Notes under the pieces: generated by a model
What the model saw: only the letters and a program-made list of their open reading frames with translations
What the model was told of the DNA's origin: nothing
The model's database searches: none
Source: an uncultured Pseudomonadota bacterium
GTDB taxonomy: Bacteria; Bdellovibrionota_B; Oligoflexia; Oligoflexales; CAIYRB01
Reading direction: 5' to 3'
DNA: 64,000 nt
Assembly: GCA_903915625.1 (NCBI GenBank)
Contig: CAIWTN010000015.1
Span: forward strand, 1 to 64,000
Program-made: the position numbers and the translations under genes
Part shown: positions 1 through 8,899 of the stretch, piece after piece
Numbering within the stretch: the stretch's first letter is position 1
Layout: each line of letters starts with the position of its first letter

Positions 1-133
1 CCACAAGTAAATGATTTAACTTATATTTTTTATTTTGCTAAAGAAAATCGGTGGCCGCCCGATACGGGGGTAGGAGACGGCATGCTTTTAGTAAGTTGCC
101 TAATGTCCTTAAGGGAATCCCAAGGAGTCAACG

Positions 134-562
134 ATGCGTCAGAGCAACCGCAGCCTTCGTGCCAATCCAGCCTGGATTCGCGCTCCTCGCGTAAACATCG
201 ACCTAATGGTGCAATCTAAAACCATTGGCACCAACACAGATTATAGTTTGTACACGGAAGATGTGTCACGATCTGGAATCCTTCTGGTGTGGGAACGCGA
301 GAGCCGTGTTCCGTTTATTGTGAACACGCTGATTGAGATGACTATCGATCCTACCGGCGAACACCTCGGAAAACCGGTAAATTGCTTAGGCAAGGTAGTC
401 CGCAGAGAAGCAACAGGTGAAGCCGGCGGCCACGGGACACGACTTGGCATTCAGATAGTGCAGATGGAAAACCTAGATCTGAACGTCTGGGAAGGTTGCC
501 TGAAAGAATTGGAGCAACGATTCGGCATCGAGCCAGAAACCACTACCAAAGCTGTAGCTTAA
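134..562 (+). CDS. PilZ domain protein
   Basis: 142-residue single-domain protein. PilZ domains bind cyclic di-GMP through an N-terminal arginine motif and a following D/NxSxxG loop. Here basic residues (IRAPR, about residues 16-20) precede DVSRSG at about residues 43-48, then a beta-rich barrel (KVVRRE, TRLGIQIV) as in the family. No output domain is fused, so it is probably a small cyclic di-GMP adaptor or sensor, cytoplasmic since no signal peptide is seen. The ATG has an excellent ribosome site, AAGGAG, six bases upstream. It stands alone, about 100 bases before proC on the same strand. Family assignment is good; the partner it controls cannot be read from the sequence. Confidence 0.85.
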   Translation: MRQSNRSLRANPAWIRAPRVNIDLMVQSKTIGTNTDYSLYTEDVSRSGILLVWERESRVPFIVNTLIEMTIDPTGEHLGKPVNCLGKVVRREATGEAGGHGTRLGIQIVQMENLDLNVWEGCLKELEQRFGIEPETTTKAVA

Positions 563-669
563 CATTACCCCGCAATGCCGCGTCAGATGACCTGTGCCGC
601 TTTGTCGTGATATGTTTTTGTAGCTAAGCAAGGTTTCACGACTTAATCAGTCTTGCACAGGTCGAATTT

Positions 670-1485
670 ATGGCAATCAAAGACACCGCACCGGAAGCAA
701 CTGTACTAATCATCGGCGCAGGCAACATGGGCGCAGCATTAGCCAAGGGGCTGAGTGATAGCGGCTTTCGTGTAGCTATTCACGATATCCACAGCGGGAG
801 AATGGCAGAGCTTGCGGACCGACATAAGATCCGCGCAGTCACAGATCCCGCTGCTGAGCTGGCTCACATTTCAGCTCTGATTTTCTGCGTCAAGCCGCAA
901 GATCTGAGCACTGTAGCGACACCTCTTGCCGGCAAGATTTCAGCCGCCACATTGGTCATTAGTATTCTAGCTGGAACACCAATTACATCCGTTGAAGAAG
1001 CCTTGAATTTTAAAGGCGGTGTCGTACGGGCGATGCCTAATATAGCTGCGACCGTTCACGCAGCAGCCACTGCTATGAGTGCGAACGAAGCGTGCACTGA
1101 TCAACAAAAGATTCTTGCTGAGCGCATATTTCGCGCTATTGGTGAGGCGGATTGGATCAAAGAATCTCTACTCGACGCCGTCACTGGCCTATCAGGAAGT
1201 GGACCAGCTTACCTCTACATGGTGATTGAGGCCCTCACCGACGGCGGTGTCAAGATGGGCATTCCTCGCGCCCTAGCGGCACGCCTAGCAACCCAGACGG
1301 TTTTGGGATCAGCATTGTTGGTCAAAGAAACTGGGCTGCATCCGGCTATCTTGCGCGACCAAGTCACGACCCCAGGCGGAACCACTATTAGTGCCATACA
1401 CGAGTTAGAAGACCGCGGCCTGCGAGCCATGTTGATCAGTGCTGTTGAGACAGCAACTAAACGCTCAGCCGCCCTACGCAAGTAA
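670..1485 (+). CDS. proC: Pyrroline-5-carboxylate reductase
   Basis: 271 residues, the usual length. It catalyses the last step of proline synthesis: reduction of 1-pyrroline-5-carboxylate to proline with NAD(P)H in the cytoplasm. The N-terminal Rossmann fold carries GAGNMGAALAKG (about residues 16-27). The C-terminal dimerisation half carries SGSGPAYLYMVIEALTDGG and TTPGGTTISAIHELE, the ProC signature. No proA or proB is nearby. A proline dehydrogenase gene, for the opposite flow from proline to pyrroline-5-carboxylate, lies at 11.2 kb but in a separate unit. The stop codon sits in the loop of a strong stem-loop (see 1464-1501). Confidence 0.95.
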   Translation: MAIKDTAPEATVLIIGAGNMGAALAKGLSDSGFRVAIHDIHSGRMAELADRHKIRAVTDPAAELAHISALIFCVKPQDLSTVATPLAGKISAATLVISILAGTPITSVEEALNFKGGVVRAMPNIAATVHAAATAMSANEACTDQQKILAERIFRAIGEADWIKESLLDAVTGLSGSGPAYLYMVIEALTDGGVKMGIPRALAARLATQTVLGSALLVKETGLHPAILRDQVTTPGGTTISAIHELEDRGLRAMLISAVETATKRSAALRK

Positions 1486-1501
1486 GCGCAGGGCAGCTGA
1501 G
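1464..1501. terminator. Stem-loop around the proC stop codon
   Basis: Two 16-base arms, 1464-1479 and 1486-1501, match as an inverted repeat at 14 of 16 positions. Their six-base loop, AAGTAA, contains the proC stop. The genes on both sides converge here (proC plus, lipoprotein minus), so it could serve as a bidirectional terminator. There is no clear T-run on either strand, so transcript-end protection or Rho-dependent termination is equally possible. Confidence 0.5.
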
Positions 1502-1525
1502 GTGTTAGAAAATCTCAAAATATGC

Positions 1526-2515
1526 TTATTTAGCAGTCGCAACCGCCACAGGATCACGGTCCAGTATAATTAAAAGACTGCCGGTAGTTTCGGGAACAGG
1601 GCTCATCTTGATGTGGGCAACGGCTTGTTTGCCAGCTTCTACGATGACAATACCTTCGCCATGCTCAACAACTCTACCGGTATCGCTGTCAGTAAGGTCG
1701 ATAGTGATTTGATAGGTGCCTACGTCAAGGTTGTCGATCTTAATTTCTTTGTCGGTGACGGGGAAAGAATAGTTCAAGGAACTGCTAGTTGTGCCCCAAA
1801 CATCAGTGGTGGTCAGAGACGAATCCCCACTGTTTGAAGAGCTGTAGTAACCATCCAGTGGACTTACGCTATCACTGTGGTGACTCGGCATCAATTCTGG
1901 ACGGCCTAAGTGCGGGGAGCCGCCACCACAAATCATCATTGGGCTACCTGGCTCGCATTTGATGACGAATATAGCACCAATTGCTGGACTTAGAGCCGCT
2001 GGACGCACGTCCCCCAGAGTTGGTACTGGGCGTGACGATGGAATAGCAATCGGCTGCGGTTGCGTAGGTTTTGGATCCACGACTACACTGGGAGTGCTAG
2101 GGATTGGCTCTTTCGGGCGCTGCGTCTCAACCAAGGTCCCGCATTTTTTTCTCGTTTGACCAGCCTTTGCCGCATCATGCCTAGTAATCATCAATGCCCG
2201 AGCATCCTTGCTGCTAGCTGTCATCATGCCTGGCTCTTCTACTTTCGCCAGTGTGACCTGCACAGTCGTCACTTCCGCCGACATAGAGTCTGGCAGCGTG
2301 AGTGCTAGGAATGATTTCTCCGACTTAATTCTTGTTTCGGACTCAGATGATTTTTTATTTTCATCGGCTTTCGCCTGATTATTTTCCGTGGAAAAACCTG
2401 CGCCACTATTGCGGCTGTCTACTTGCTTGGTGCTGCATGCTGCTAGCGTCAAAGCCAAGATCGAAACGAAAACGGGGCGATTCAAAATAGTCGTAGCAAA
2501 GATTGAATTCGACAT
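1526..2515 (-). CDS. Lipoprotein, paralogue of the one at 47.6 kb
   Basis: 329 residues. A hydrophobic leader ends in the lipobox LAAC (Cys at about residue 27), so it should be an exported lipoprotein. The start is supported by AGAGGA nine bases before the ATG. After a charged linker come a short beta stretch (SAEVTTVQVTLAKVE), a Pro-rich and Gly-rich middle with a Cys pair, and a C-terminal beta-sandwich-like region (LDVGTYQITIDLTDSDTG, then GSLLIIL). The same two blocks occur in the same order in the lipoprotein at 47564-48343, so the two are paralogues. The GTY...VTVDL pattern resembles carboxypeptidase-regulatory or Ig-like folds. Function unknown. Confidence 0.75.
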   Translation of the reverse strand: MSNSIFATTILNRPVFVSILALTLAACSTKQVDSRNSGAGFSTENNQAKADENKKSSESETRIKSEKSFLALTLPDSMSAEVTTVQVTLAKVEEPGMMTASSKDARALMITRHDAAKAGQTRKKCGTLVETQRPKEPIPSTPSVVVDPKPTQPQPIAIPSSRPVPTLGDVRPAALSPAIGAIFVIKCEPGSPMMICGGGSPHLGRPELMPSHHSDSVSPLDGYYSSSNSGDSSLTTTDVWGTTSSSLNYSFPVTDKEIKIDNLDVGTYQITIDLTDSDTGRVVEHGEGIVIVEAGKQAVAHIKMSPVPETTGSLLIILDRDPVAVATAK

Positions 2516-2719
2516 GGTTTCTCATTCCTCTAAGTTGGTGGACACAGGCTCAAGCCGCAGTGTCTAAATCGAATCTTCTCTCGGAGATTTCCCCTTATCG
2601 GCTGAATTTGGGAAAAACTTTAGAGTGTCGGCATAAACCAAATGAAATCAGCACATAAGAATGGCTGCACAACCAATCAAGTGGCTAAATAAATATCCAA
2701 TTGCAGAAGCTCCACTTGC

Positions 2720-3010
2720 CTAAGTGAGACAAGGAGCCAGCAATCGTTCTAGGTCAGCTACAGAAATGCCGCGAATCAAAATGCGCTTTTCCCGACTGGT
2801 TTGCCCGCTAATAAGCTCAATCTGACTACGCTTTAGGCCGAGAGCTTTTTGAATCACTTCGCAAATTGCCGCATTGGCCCGTCCATCTTCGGGCGGCGCC
2901 GACACGGCAATCTTTAACGCATCGCGAAATACTCCGTGAATTCCGATGCGGCGGGCGCCTGGCTGAGCTCGCACAGCCAACACGCAACCTTCTGGATGCG
3001 CCTTAATCAT
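2720..3010 (-). CDS. DUF167 (YggU-family) protein
   Basis: Small cytoplasmic protein of 96 residues from the ATG at 3010; a GTG one codon earlier is an alternative. It shows the family hallmarks: VRAQPGARR near residue 15, then SAPPEDGRANAAICEVIQKA, and a final beta strand with SREKRILIRG. DUF167 proteins are found across bacteria and archaea and have no firmly established biochemical role. It is the last gene of the motA-to-DUF167 run, 30 bases after the DUF2007 gene. Confidence 0.85.
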   Translation of the reverse strand: MIKAHPEGCVLAVRAQPGARRIGIHGVFRDALKIAVSAPPEDGRANAAICEVIQKALGLKRSQIELISGQTSREKRILIRGISVADLERLLAPCLT

Positions 3011-3040
3011 CACGAAGCTCGATAACTCCGCACTCTAAGA

Positions 3041-3340
3041 TCAAGGTGCACCTAGCTCTTCTGAGCTTTCGTCATTGAAGTCCGATTCAGCGCCTTCCTC
3101 TAGTCGCCACTCTTCCGCAAGTAAGACGATTGCCTTCGGCGAATCAAGAGCCGGAACCAGGAGATCAAATAGACCTTCTGCAAAATTCAAATCGGCTTCG
3201 TCTTCAATCGTCGAGGATTTGTCCTCTACGACCACCCCTGTGACACCGCGGTGCAAAAGGAAGCTACGCGCAGTAGTTGCGTCTTCGTAGTTAGGATACG
3301 TCGCAATACGAATTAGATCCGGTGTGTGATCTTGGCTCAT
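3041..3340 (-). CDS. DUF2007-like protein
   Basis: 99 residues starting MSQDHTPDLIRIA. This start has a strong ribosome site, GGAGG, five to seven bases upstream. The open frame extends further up into the end of clpA, but without such a site. A ferredoxin-like pattern is visible: IRIATYPNYEDATTARSFLL, then VTGVVVEDKSS and FDLLVPALDSPKAIVLLAEE. This matches the DUF2007 (putative signal-transducing) family, in which a short domain covers one subunit. The C-terminus is acidic. It follows clpA by 50 bases and is probably cotranscribed. Its role is unknown; an adaptor for the neighbouring Clp machine would be a guess. Confidence 0.7.
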   Translation of the reverse strand: MSQDHTPDLIRIATYPNYEDATTARSFLLHRGVTGVVVEDKSSTIEDEADLNFAEGLFDLLVPALDSPKAIVLLAEEWRLEEGAESDFNDESSEELGAP

Positions 3341-3390
3341 AAGTATCCTCCGCTGACTAATTCCAGACATACGCCCGGCATCCTGGAGGG

Positions 3391-5715
3391 TCAAGTCAGA
3401 AACTTAAAGCTGAGCTCATCAGCAACCAAATCGACATTTACTTCCCCGCCACCCGTGAGCTTGCCGAACAGTAATTCATCAGCAAGAGGTTTTTTTAACT
3501 TATCCTGAATCAGTCGATTCAGCGGCCTTGCGCCATAAGCTGGATCGTAGCCCTTTTGCGCCAAATAGCGCCGCGCCGACTCTGATATAGCCAACACGAC
3601 GCGCTGTTTAGCCAGCCGCCTAGCTAGCTCAGCAACAAATTTGTCGACGACAAGGAGAATGATATCTTCGCTAAGTGGATTGAAAGAGATGATCGCATCG
3701 AGACGATTGCGGAACTCAGGACTAAACGTATCCTTGACCGCCTGGCTCTCACCCGAGCCCACACCAACCTCGCGCTTGAAGCCAATGGAACCATGGAGCA
3801 GTTCTCGCGCACCAGCATTCGTGGTCATAATGATGATCACGTTGCGAAAATCAGTTTCCCGACCGTTAGCGTCGGTAAGAGTACCGTGGTCCATCACTTG
3901 CAACAGGATATTTTGAATCTCAGGGTGAGCTTTTTCGATTTCATCGAGAAGCAGCACAGCATGGGGCGACTTATTAATCGCCTCTGTCAGCAGGCCACCC
4001 TGGTCAAATCCCACATAACCCGGGGGAGCTCCGATCAGCCGCGACACGGCATGGCGCTCCATGTATTCCGACATATCATAACGGACAAATTCAACGCCCA
4101 TGATCGTTGCCAATTGCTTAGCAACTTCTGTTTTGCCTACCCCGGTCGGACCGGCAAAGAGAAAACTCCCGATGGGCTTTTCCTCGTCGCGTAGACCACT
4201 CCGAGCTAACTTAATTGCTGCGCTAAGGGCCTCGATAGCAAGATCCTGGCCAAACACCACTCTTTTTAATTCATCGGCTAAGTTCTTTAGACTTTCGCGG
4301 TCCGTTGCATTAACTTTTTGCGCTGGAATACGCGCCATTTTCGCGACGATCGCCTGGATATCGGTGGGTGTCACTCGGGGCGTTTTTCCGCTCTGACCTT
4401 TGCGTGGCTTAAGCGCAAAAGCTGCTCCCGCTTCATCAATCACATCAATTGCCGAATCTGGCAATTTGCGTTCACGTAAATGCCGCTGAGCTAACTCTGC
4501 CGCTGATCGTAGAGCTTCAGTTGTGTAGACTACATTATGATGTTCTTCGTATCTTGACTTTAAACCACGCAGTATCTTGATAGTGTCGTCGAGTGACGGC
4601 TCATCTACATCAATCTTCTGAAATCGCCTAGCCAAAGCATGATCGTTTTTAAAGTGCTGCCGATACTCTTTGTAGGTGGTCGAGCCAATGCAACGTAATT
4701 GACCAGATGACAATGCAGGTTTCAAGAGATTCGATGCATCAAGCGCGCCACCCGAGACCGATCCTGCGCCGATCACTGTATGAATCTCGTCGATAAAAAG
4801 GATCGCCTTTTTCCGCTTCGACAACGCCTTCATCAAATCTTTGAGACGTTGTTCAAAGTCACCGCGGAAGCGTGAGCCTGCTAAGAGAGATCCCATGTCC
4901 AGGGAGTAAATCTCTGCATCTTTAAGCGGCTCGGGAACTTTGCCATCCGCAATACGGAGTGCTAGACCTTCCGCAATAGCTGTCTTTCCTACACCAGCAT
5001 CGCCAACATAAAGCGGATTATTTTTACGGCGACGGCACAGCACCTGGACTGTGCGCTCTAGTTCAGCCGCACGTCCAATCAAGGGATCAATTTTACCCGC
5101 CCTTGCACGCGCCACAAGATCCACTGTGTAGAGCTTGAGCGGCTCTTTGCCTTGCCGCCCCTCGCGAGCCTCTTCTTCCCCTACACTAGACTTTGCATCC
5201 TCTTCCTCGGATGGCTGGTCGTCATCGCCAGAAGGGAGACTTCGAGGGCCGCCATCGGCAGTGTCCTCATCGAAATCGACACCGGATTTCGCAACACCGT
5301 GCGCGATATAATTGAGCACATCAAAGCGTGTAATGTTTTGCTTCTTGAGAAAATAAACCGCAAACGACTCTCGTTCAGAAAAAATCGACACAAGTAGGTT
5401 GTCACCACCGATTTGATCTTTACCCGCAGCTCGAACATGCTGGGCGGCGCGCTGAATAACTCGCTGAAAAGCTAAAGTAGGCTGGGGCATCTGACCAGCA
5501 CTCAAAAGTTCGCTCGTATAGTTTTCCACGAAGTAGTCTTCGATGTATTGACGAGTTACTTCGATATTGGCGCCACAAGCTCGCAATGCTTTTGCTGCCG
5601 AATCATTTAAAAGTAGTGCATAAAGTATATGTTCTACCGTGACAAATTCATGGCCACGGCGTGACGCCTCACTTACTGCCAAGTTGAGGCTTATTTCAAG
5701 CTCAGGACTAATCAT
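3391..5715 (-). CDS. clpA: ATP-dependent Clp protease ATPase subunit ClpA
   Basis: 774 residues, close to the 758 of E. coli ClpA. It is the AAA+ unfoldase that feeds substrates, including N-degron proteins handed over by ClpS, into the ClpP peptidase. The N-terminal Clp repeat domain (MISPELEISLNLAVSEA) aligns directly with the ClpA N-terminus. An acidic linker follows. The first AAA domain has GDAGVGKT and FIDEIHT; the second has GPTGVGKT and LLLDEIEKAHP. The ClpP-docking loop is present as SIGF. The start at 5715 is chosen because GAGGAG lies six bases upstream and because it matches the family start; the ORF extends 18 bases further. It lies 10 bases downstream of clpS. No clpP is in the window. 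Confidence 0.96.
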   Translation of the reverse strand: MISPELEISLNLAVSEASRRGHEFVTVEHILYALLLNDSAAKALRACGANIEVTRQYIEDYFVENYTSELLSAGQMPQPTLAFQRVIQRAAQHVRAAGKDQIGGDNLLVSIFSERESFAVYFLKKQNITRFDVLNYIAHGVAKSGVDFDEDTADGGPRSLPSGDDDQPSEEEDAKSSVGEEEAREGRQGKEPLKLYTVDLVARARAGKIDPLIGRAAELERTVQVLCRRRKNNPLYVGDAGVGKTAIAEGLALRIADGKVPEPLKDAEIYSLDMGSLLAGSRFRGDFEQRLKDLMKALSKRKKAILFIDEIHTVIGAGSVSGGALDASNLLKPALSSGQLRCIGSTTYKEYRQHFKNDHALARRFQKIDVDEPSLDDTIKILRGLKSRYEEHHNVVYTTEALRSAAELAQRHLRERKLPDSAIDVIDEAGAAFALKPRKGQSGKTPRVTPTDIQAIVAKMARIPAQKVNATDRESLKNLADELKRVVFGQDLAIEALSAAIKLARSGLRDEEKPIGSFLFAGPTGVGKTEVAKQLATIMGVEFVRYDMSEYMERHAVSRLIGAPPGYVGFDQGGLLTEAINKSPHAVLLLDEIEKAHPEIQNILLQVMDHGTLTDANGRETDFRNVIIIMTTNAGARELLHGSIGFKREVGVGSGESQAVKDTFSPEFRNRLDAIISFNPLSEDIILLVVDKFVAELARRLAKQRVVLAISESARRYLAQKGYDPAYGARPLNRLIQDKLKKPLADELLFGKLTGGGEVNVDLVADELSFKFLT

Positions 5716-5725
5716 GGGCATCTCC

Positions 5726-6040
5726 TCACGCACGCTCCAGCGTACACTGCAGCGGATACTCTTGTTCGCGCGCGGCCTCGGTCACCTGAGCGACTTTAGT
5801 CTCGGCGATCTCATAAGGATAGATACCACATAATCCCATTCCTTTGTGATGTACTGCCAACATGATTTCTGTCGCCTGCGCATGCGATTTATTAAAAAAT
5901 CTCATTAGAACATCGACGACGAATTCCATTGGGGTATAGTCATCATTGTGTAACAGGACTTTGAATAGGCTGGGGCGCTGAACTCGCGTGTCCCGCTCTG
6001 CCAATACCCCACCTTGACCGCCCTGATCATCCTGCTCCAT
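5726..6040 (-). CDS. clpS: ClpS adaptor for N-end-rule substrates
   Basis: 104 residues from MEQDDQGG; a start five codons earlier lacks a ribosome site. ClpS binds the N-terminal residue of N-degron substrates and delivers them to ClpA. The core motif [16 protein letters not shown], then [19 protein letters not shown] and [13 protein letters not shown], is typical, including the hydrophobic pocket and the ClpA-binding surface. The flexible acidic N-terminus is also as expected. It is immediately upstream of clpA (10-base gap), the usual arrangement, and 54 bases after motB. Confidence 0.95.
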   Translation of the reverse strand: MEQDDQGGQGGVLAERDTRVQRPSLFKVLLHNDDYTPMEFVVDVLMRFFNKSHAQATEIMLAVHHKGMGLCGIYPYEIAETKVAQVTEAAREQEYPLQCTLERA

Positions 6041-6094
6041 GTGGTCCTTTCGCATGCTAAAGACGTTAGGTTAGTTCTACCTATGCGAAGGGCC

Positions 6095-6811
6095 TCACTC
6101 AAGCCGGATAACGACACGGCGATTAATTGCTCTAGCTTTCTTCAGCGCCTCACCGCTGAGGCCCTTGACGGGAACCTTGGGTTTGGTCTGGGCGTAAGCA
6201 TGAACAGTCATGCGATTCTCAGTGACTCCGCGGGCCTTAAAGGTATTCACCAAGGCAATTCCGCGCGCTGAGCTGAGCTCCCAGTTTGACTGATACTTGC
6301 CCTTTCCCACTGGCAGGTCGTCGGTATGCCCCTCGAAAATCAAACGATAGTCCCCTGGAGCACTAGCGATTGCATTCAAAACCACTCCAACCTGGACCTT
6401 AGCCTGGGGGTTAAGCTCGGAGGAGCCAGGATTGAAAATGAGTTGGTCACGGAATTCGATGTTTAGACCCATAATATCGGAGGTTACAAATGCGACGTCT
6501 TCGAGATGCTTCTGCTTAATCAAGGTCCGAATCTTGTCAGAAAGGGTCCGAAGATTCTCCACGGGAACAGACTTTGCTGATAGATCGACGTTGGCCTTTT
6601 GCTCTTTAATGGCTGAGTTGAGATTGTCGTATTTGTGTTTATTTGGTGTCGAATAAGACAGCTGTAAAACAAAAAACGACATAAGTATGAGGCTCATGTC
6701 TGAAAAGGACATGAGCCAAAGACCCTCTCCTTTATGGACTCGAGAGCGCCGACGCTGAATGGTGATGGGGGCATCACCCTGGCTGGCTTGATCTTCGCTA
6801 GGCTCAGACAT
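6095..6811 (-). CDS. motB: MotB/PomB-type stator protein
   Basis: 238 residues. It is the peptidoglycan-anchored half of an ion-driven MotA/MotB stator. After a basic cytoplasmic N-terminus comes the single membrane helix with the ion-binding aspartate (WLMSFSDMSLILMSFFVL, Asp at about 38). Then follow a plug/linker and a C-terminal OmpA-like domain with FEGHTDDLPV (about residue 157), NWELSSARG and NRRVVIRLE. The ATG overlaps the motA stop as TGATG, with GAGG six bases before it, so translation is coupled. The segment FFVLQLSYS is closer to PomB (sodium type) than to E. coli MotB, but the ion cannot be assigned. No flagellar gene is nearby. Confidence 0.92.
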   Translation of the reverse strand: MSEPSEDQASQGDAPITIQRRRSRVHKGEGLWLMSFSDMSLILMSFFVLQLSYSTPNKHKYDNLNSAIKEQKANVDLSAKSVPVENLRTLSDKIRTLIKQKHLEDVAFVTSDIMGLNIEFRDQLIFNPGSSELNPQAKVQVGVVLNAIASAPGDYRLIFEGHTDDLPVGKGKYQSNWELSSARGIALVNTFKARGVTENRMTVHAYAQTKPKVPVKGLSGEALKKARAINRRVVIRLE

Positions 6812-7596
6812 CAAGCGCCTCGCTTGTTCGCCGGCGGCGGCGCTCCACCGCCTCGCTCTTTGGCACCATAACTCTTCACTAAATCCTTAAGATGCATCGA
6901 GGATTTTTTACCTTTAATATTGAGCACGCCCTCGACCACCAACATATCGATTTCGAGACTTCGCTCCGCCTCTAAGGCGATCTTCTCGGCCCATGGCGCA
7001 TAGATAATAGTGCCCAGCCCCAAACCATATAAGGTGGTAATCATCGCCAAAGCCATGTTTGAGCCGATCTTAGCTGGATCTTCCATGTGCGAAAGCATGC
7101 CAATTAGACCCATCAAGGTTCCGATCATCCCCACACCTGGGCAAATGCGGGACATATTCTCGAAGAGATTGGACGCGAGTTGCATACGAGTCTGCTTAAG
7201 ATTGACTCGTGCCATAAGATTGTTACGAATCTCTTCAACCTTAAAATCGTTAACAATGAGCGCTAGTCCGTCGCGCAAAAGGTCATATTTAGCTTTGTTG
7301 CGATATTGAATAATGACCCCAAGCCCATCACTGCGTGCTGCCTTTGCAGCATTGGTCAAAATATCGATCACTTCCTCGTGCTGCTTGGCTTGCTTGCTGA
7401 ACATCGAAGACATGAGTAGGCGAATGCCGGTCAACAAATCACCGAGTGAATGTGACAGAAGCATAATGCTTGGAGGCCCGACCATTAGCAGTACAAAAGC
7501 CGGCATCGAAAAATAACCATGGAAGCCGCCCCCCTCATTGAGGAAGGCATATCCAATAGCAAAGATGATTCCGGCGAGTCCGATTAGAAGTGACAA
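6811..7596 (-). CDS. motA: MotA/PomA-type stator protein
   Basis: 261 residues, PomA-like in length. It starts with TTG preceded by AGGGG at seven bases. Four membrane segments are visible: two at the N-terminus (LLIGLAGIIFAIGYAF and FVLLMVGPPSIMLL), and two after a cytoplasmic domain (PGVGMIGTLMGLIGML and MITTLYGLGLGTIIYAP). The cytoplasmic loop has the charged stretch that contacts the rotor in the family. With MotB it forms an ion channel that generates force in the inner membrane. It is the first gene of the run motA-motB-clpS-clpA-DUF2007-DUF167. A non-flagellar role, such as gliding or envelope energisation, cannot be excluded. Confidence 0.92.
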   Translation of the reverse strand: MSLLIGLAGIIFAIGYAFLNEGGGFHGYFSMPAFVLLMVGPPSIMLLSHSLGDLLTGIRLLMSSMFSKQAKQHEEVIDILTNAAKAARSDGLGVIIQYRNKAKYDLLRDGLALIVNDFKVEEIRNNLMARVNLKQTRMQLASNLFENMSRICPGVGMIGTLMGLIGMLSHMEDPAKIGSNMALAMITTLYGLGLGTIIYAPWAEKIALEAERSLEIDMLVVEGVLNIKGKKSSMHLKDLVKSYGAKERGGGAPPPANKRGA

Positions 7597-7916
7597 GGGT
7601 CGCCCCTATAATCGCCCATCACAGAGAGGGATGAGGCTGAAAGAAAGAAGAGCGCTTCTGCTCCTATTTTAAGCTCGCTGCTGCGCAGTGTCAGCGGGCA
7701 GAAACTGCAGCCCCGTTGATGCTGAAAACGGCGCCCTACCAATGCTGCGAATGCATGGTTGACCGCTACCGTCAATAAATGCTAAGGAAAAAAAGAGTAC
7801 TTTCGGAATATTCAATAAATTCATGCGGCGCCCGCTGACGCACCAACTTGTGTACGGCTACGGTTTTAATGCCGCCAAACCGTGGATCTCAGAGATCTGG
7901 TCGAGGGCGTTTGACC

Positions 7917-8834
7917 ATGAAGAAGGCGACAGAAATAAAGTACCCTAATTCGGCAAACCTCTTTCAGTTTTGTCGTCGCGTTCTGGATCAAAAATTCGGT
8001 GGCGTCCGTGTCATTGACCAAGACATCGGTCAGATTCTCGGCTTTGACCCAGCTGATTGCAGCCATTGGAAAAAGGGTAAAAAAAATGTGCGCTCGATCC
8101 AAGCTATGAAATCGATCGCCGAGCACCTTGGCATCGATGAACGTTTGGTTATTGATGTCGCTGCCGGTGATTTAGACGATGCCGAAGCTTTTTATGAATT
8201 CAACGGATATGGCGCTTTTAGCATAGACCCAAAAGCCTTTGATGCAGCGAAAAAGGATTTCTATCGCCGCCATTCCGCCACCTGGAGCAAAGAAAAAGAG
8301 GCCGAATTTAAAGACGCCTCAACTATAAACGAAGCTGCCATCGATCAGGCCGTAGATGCTATCCACAAACGCATCGGATTCAGCGAAGCACCACTCTACT
8401 TACCTGAGATATCCGCAGCATTTCCTGAGCTATCACTGTCCCCCACCGAGGCCGAATCGAATAGCGACGAAAATAAGCCCCAAACTATTACGATTAATCA
8501 TCGAGATGCCCAAACCCAGGTCATCTACAGACAAGGCAGCGAACTAAAACCGTTCATGCGCTTTCAAATAGCTAAAGCACTGGCGTCTCACTTCCTTCCC
8601 GATCTCAGATCAAAGACAGATAAAATTCCAGAATTCACAGCCCATCTAATCGATGTTCAAAGCAACTTGTTTGCCGCCAAACTTCTGGCGCCGGCGAATT
8701 TAATTCGCAAGGAGATCGCTCAGGTAAACGTTGCACGGGACGTAGTGACACAGCTAGCGGAGGCATTCTGGGTATCCAAGGCCTTCATGAACATGAGACT
8801 CAAAGACATCCTGCAAAATGCGAACGCCCTATAA
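7917..8834 (+). CDS. HTH protein with inactive ImmA/IrrE-like domain
   Basis: 305 residues from the ATG at 7917; an in-frame TTG at 7911 sits nearer to a GAGGG ribosome site and is possible. Residues about 10-85 look like an XRE-type helix-turn-helix (DQDIGQILGFDPADCSHWKKG). The C-terminal half has the layout of ImmA/IrrE (DUF955) peptidases: an N-terminal helical part, then RFQIAKALASHFL at about 215 where the family has RF-T-L-AHELGH, then QSNLFAAKLLAPANLI and LAEAFWVSKAFMNMRL. The HExxH zinc site reads KALAS, so peptidase activity is unlikely. Probably a DNA-binding regulator that uses the fold as a sensor. It stands alone and is followed by a terminator-like hairpin. Confidence 0.7.
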   Translation: MKKATEIKYPNSANLFQFCRRVLDQKFGGVRVIDQDIGQILGFDPADCSHWKKGKKNVRSIQAMKSIAEHLGIDERLVIDVAAGDLDDAEAFYEFNGYGAFSIDPKAFDAAKKDFYRRHSATWSKEKEAEFKDASTINEAAIDQAVDAIHKRIGFSEAPLYLPEISAAFPELSLSPTEAESNSDENKPQTITINHRDAQTQVIYRQGSELKPFMRFQIAKALASHFLPDLRSKTDKIPEFTAHLIDVQSNLFAAKLLAPANLIRKEIAQVNVARDVVTQLAEAFWVSKAFMNMRLKDILQNANAL

Positions 8835-8899
8835 TTTCGCCCCTACTAAATATCCAACTATCTGTTTTTCCTAAATTATTCTAAGGTGTGGGCAGTCCA

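Noticed and set aside
82..219. A 45-codon frame with a GGAG site, overlapping the PilZ gene start
   Set aside because: It ends inside the PilZ gene in another frame and its sequence is not protein-like; PilZ has its own strong ribosome site at 134.
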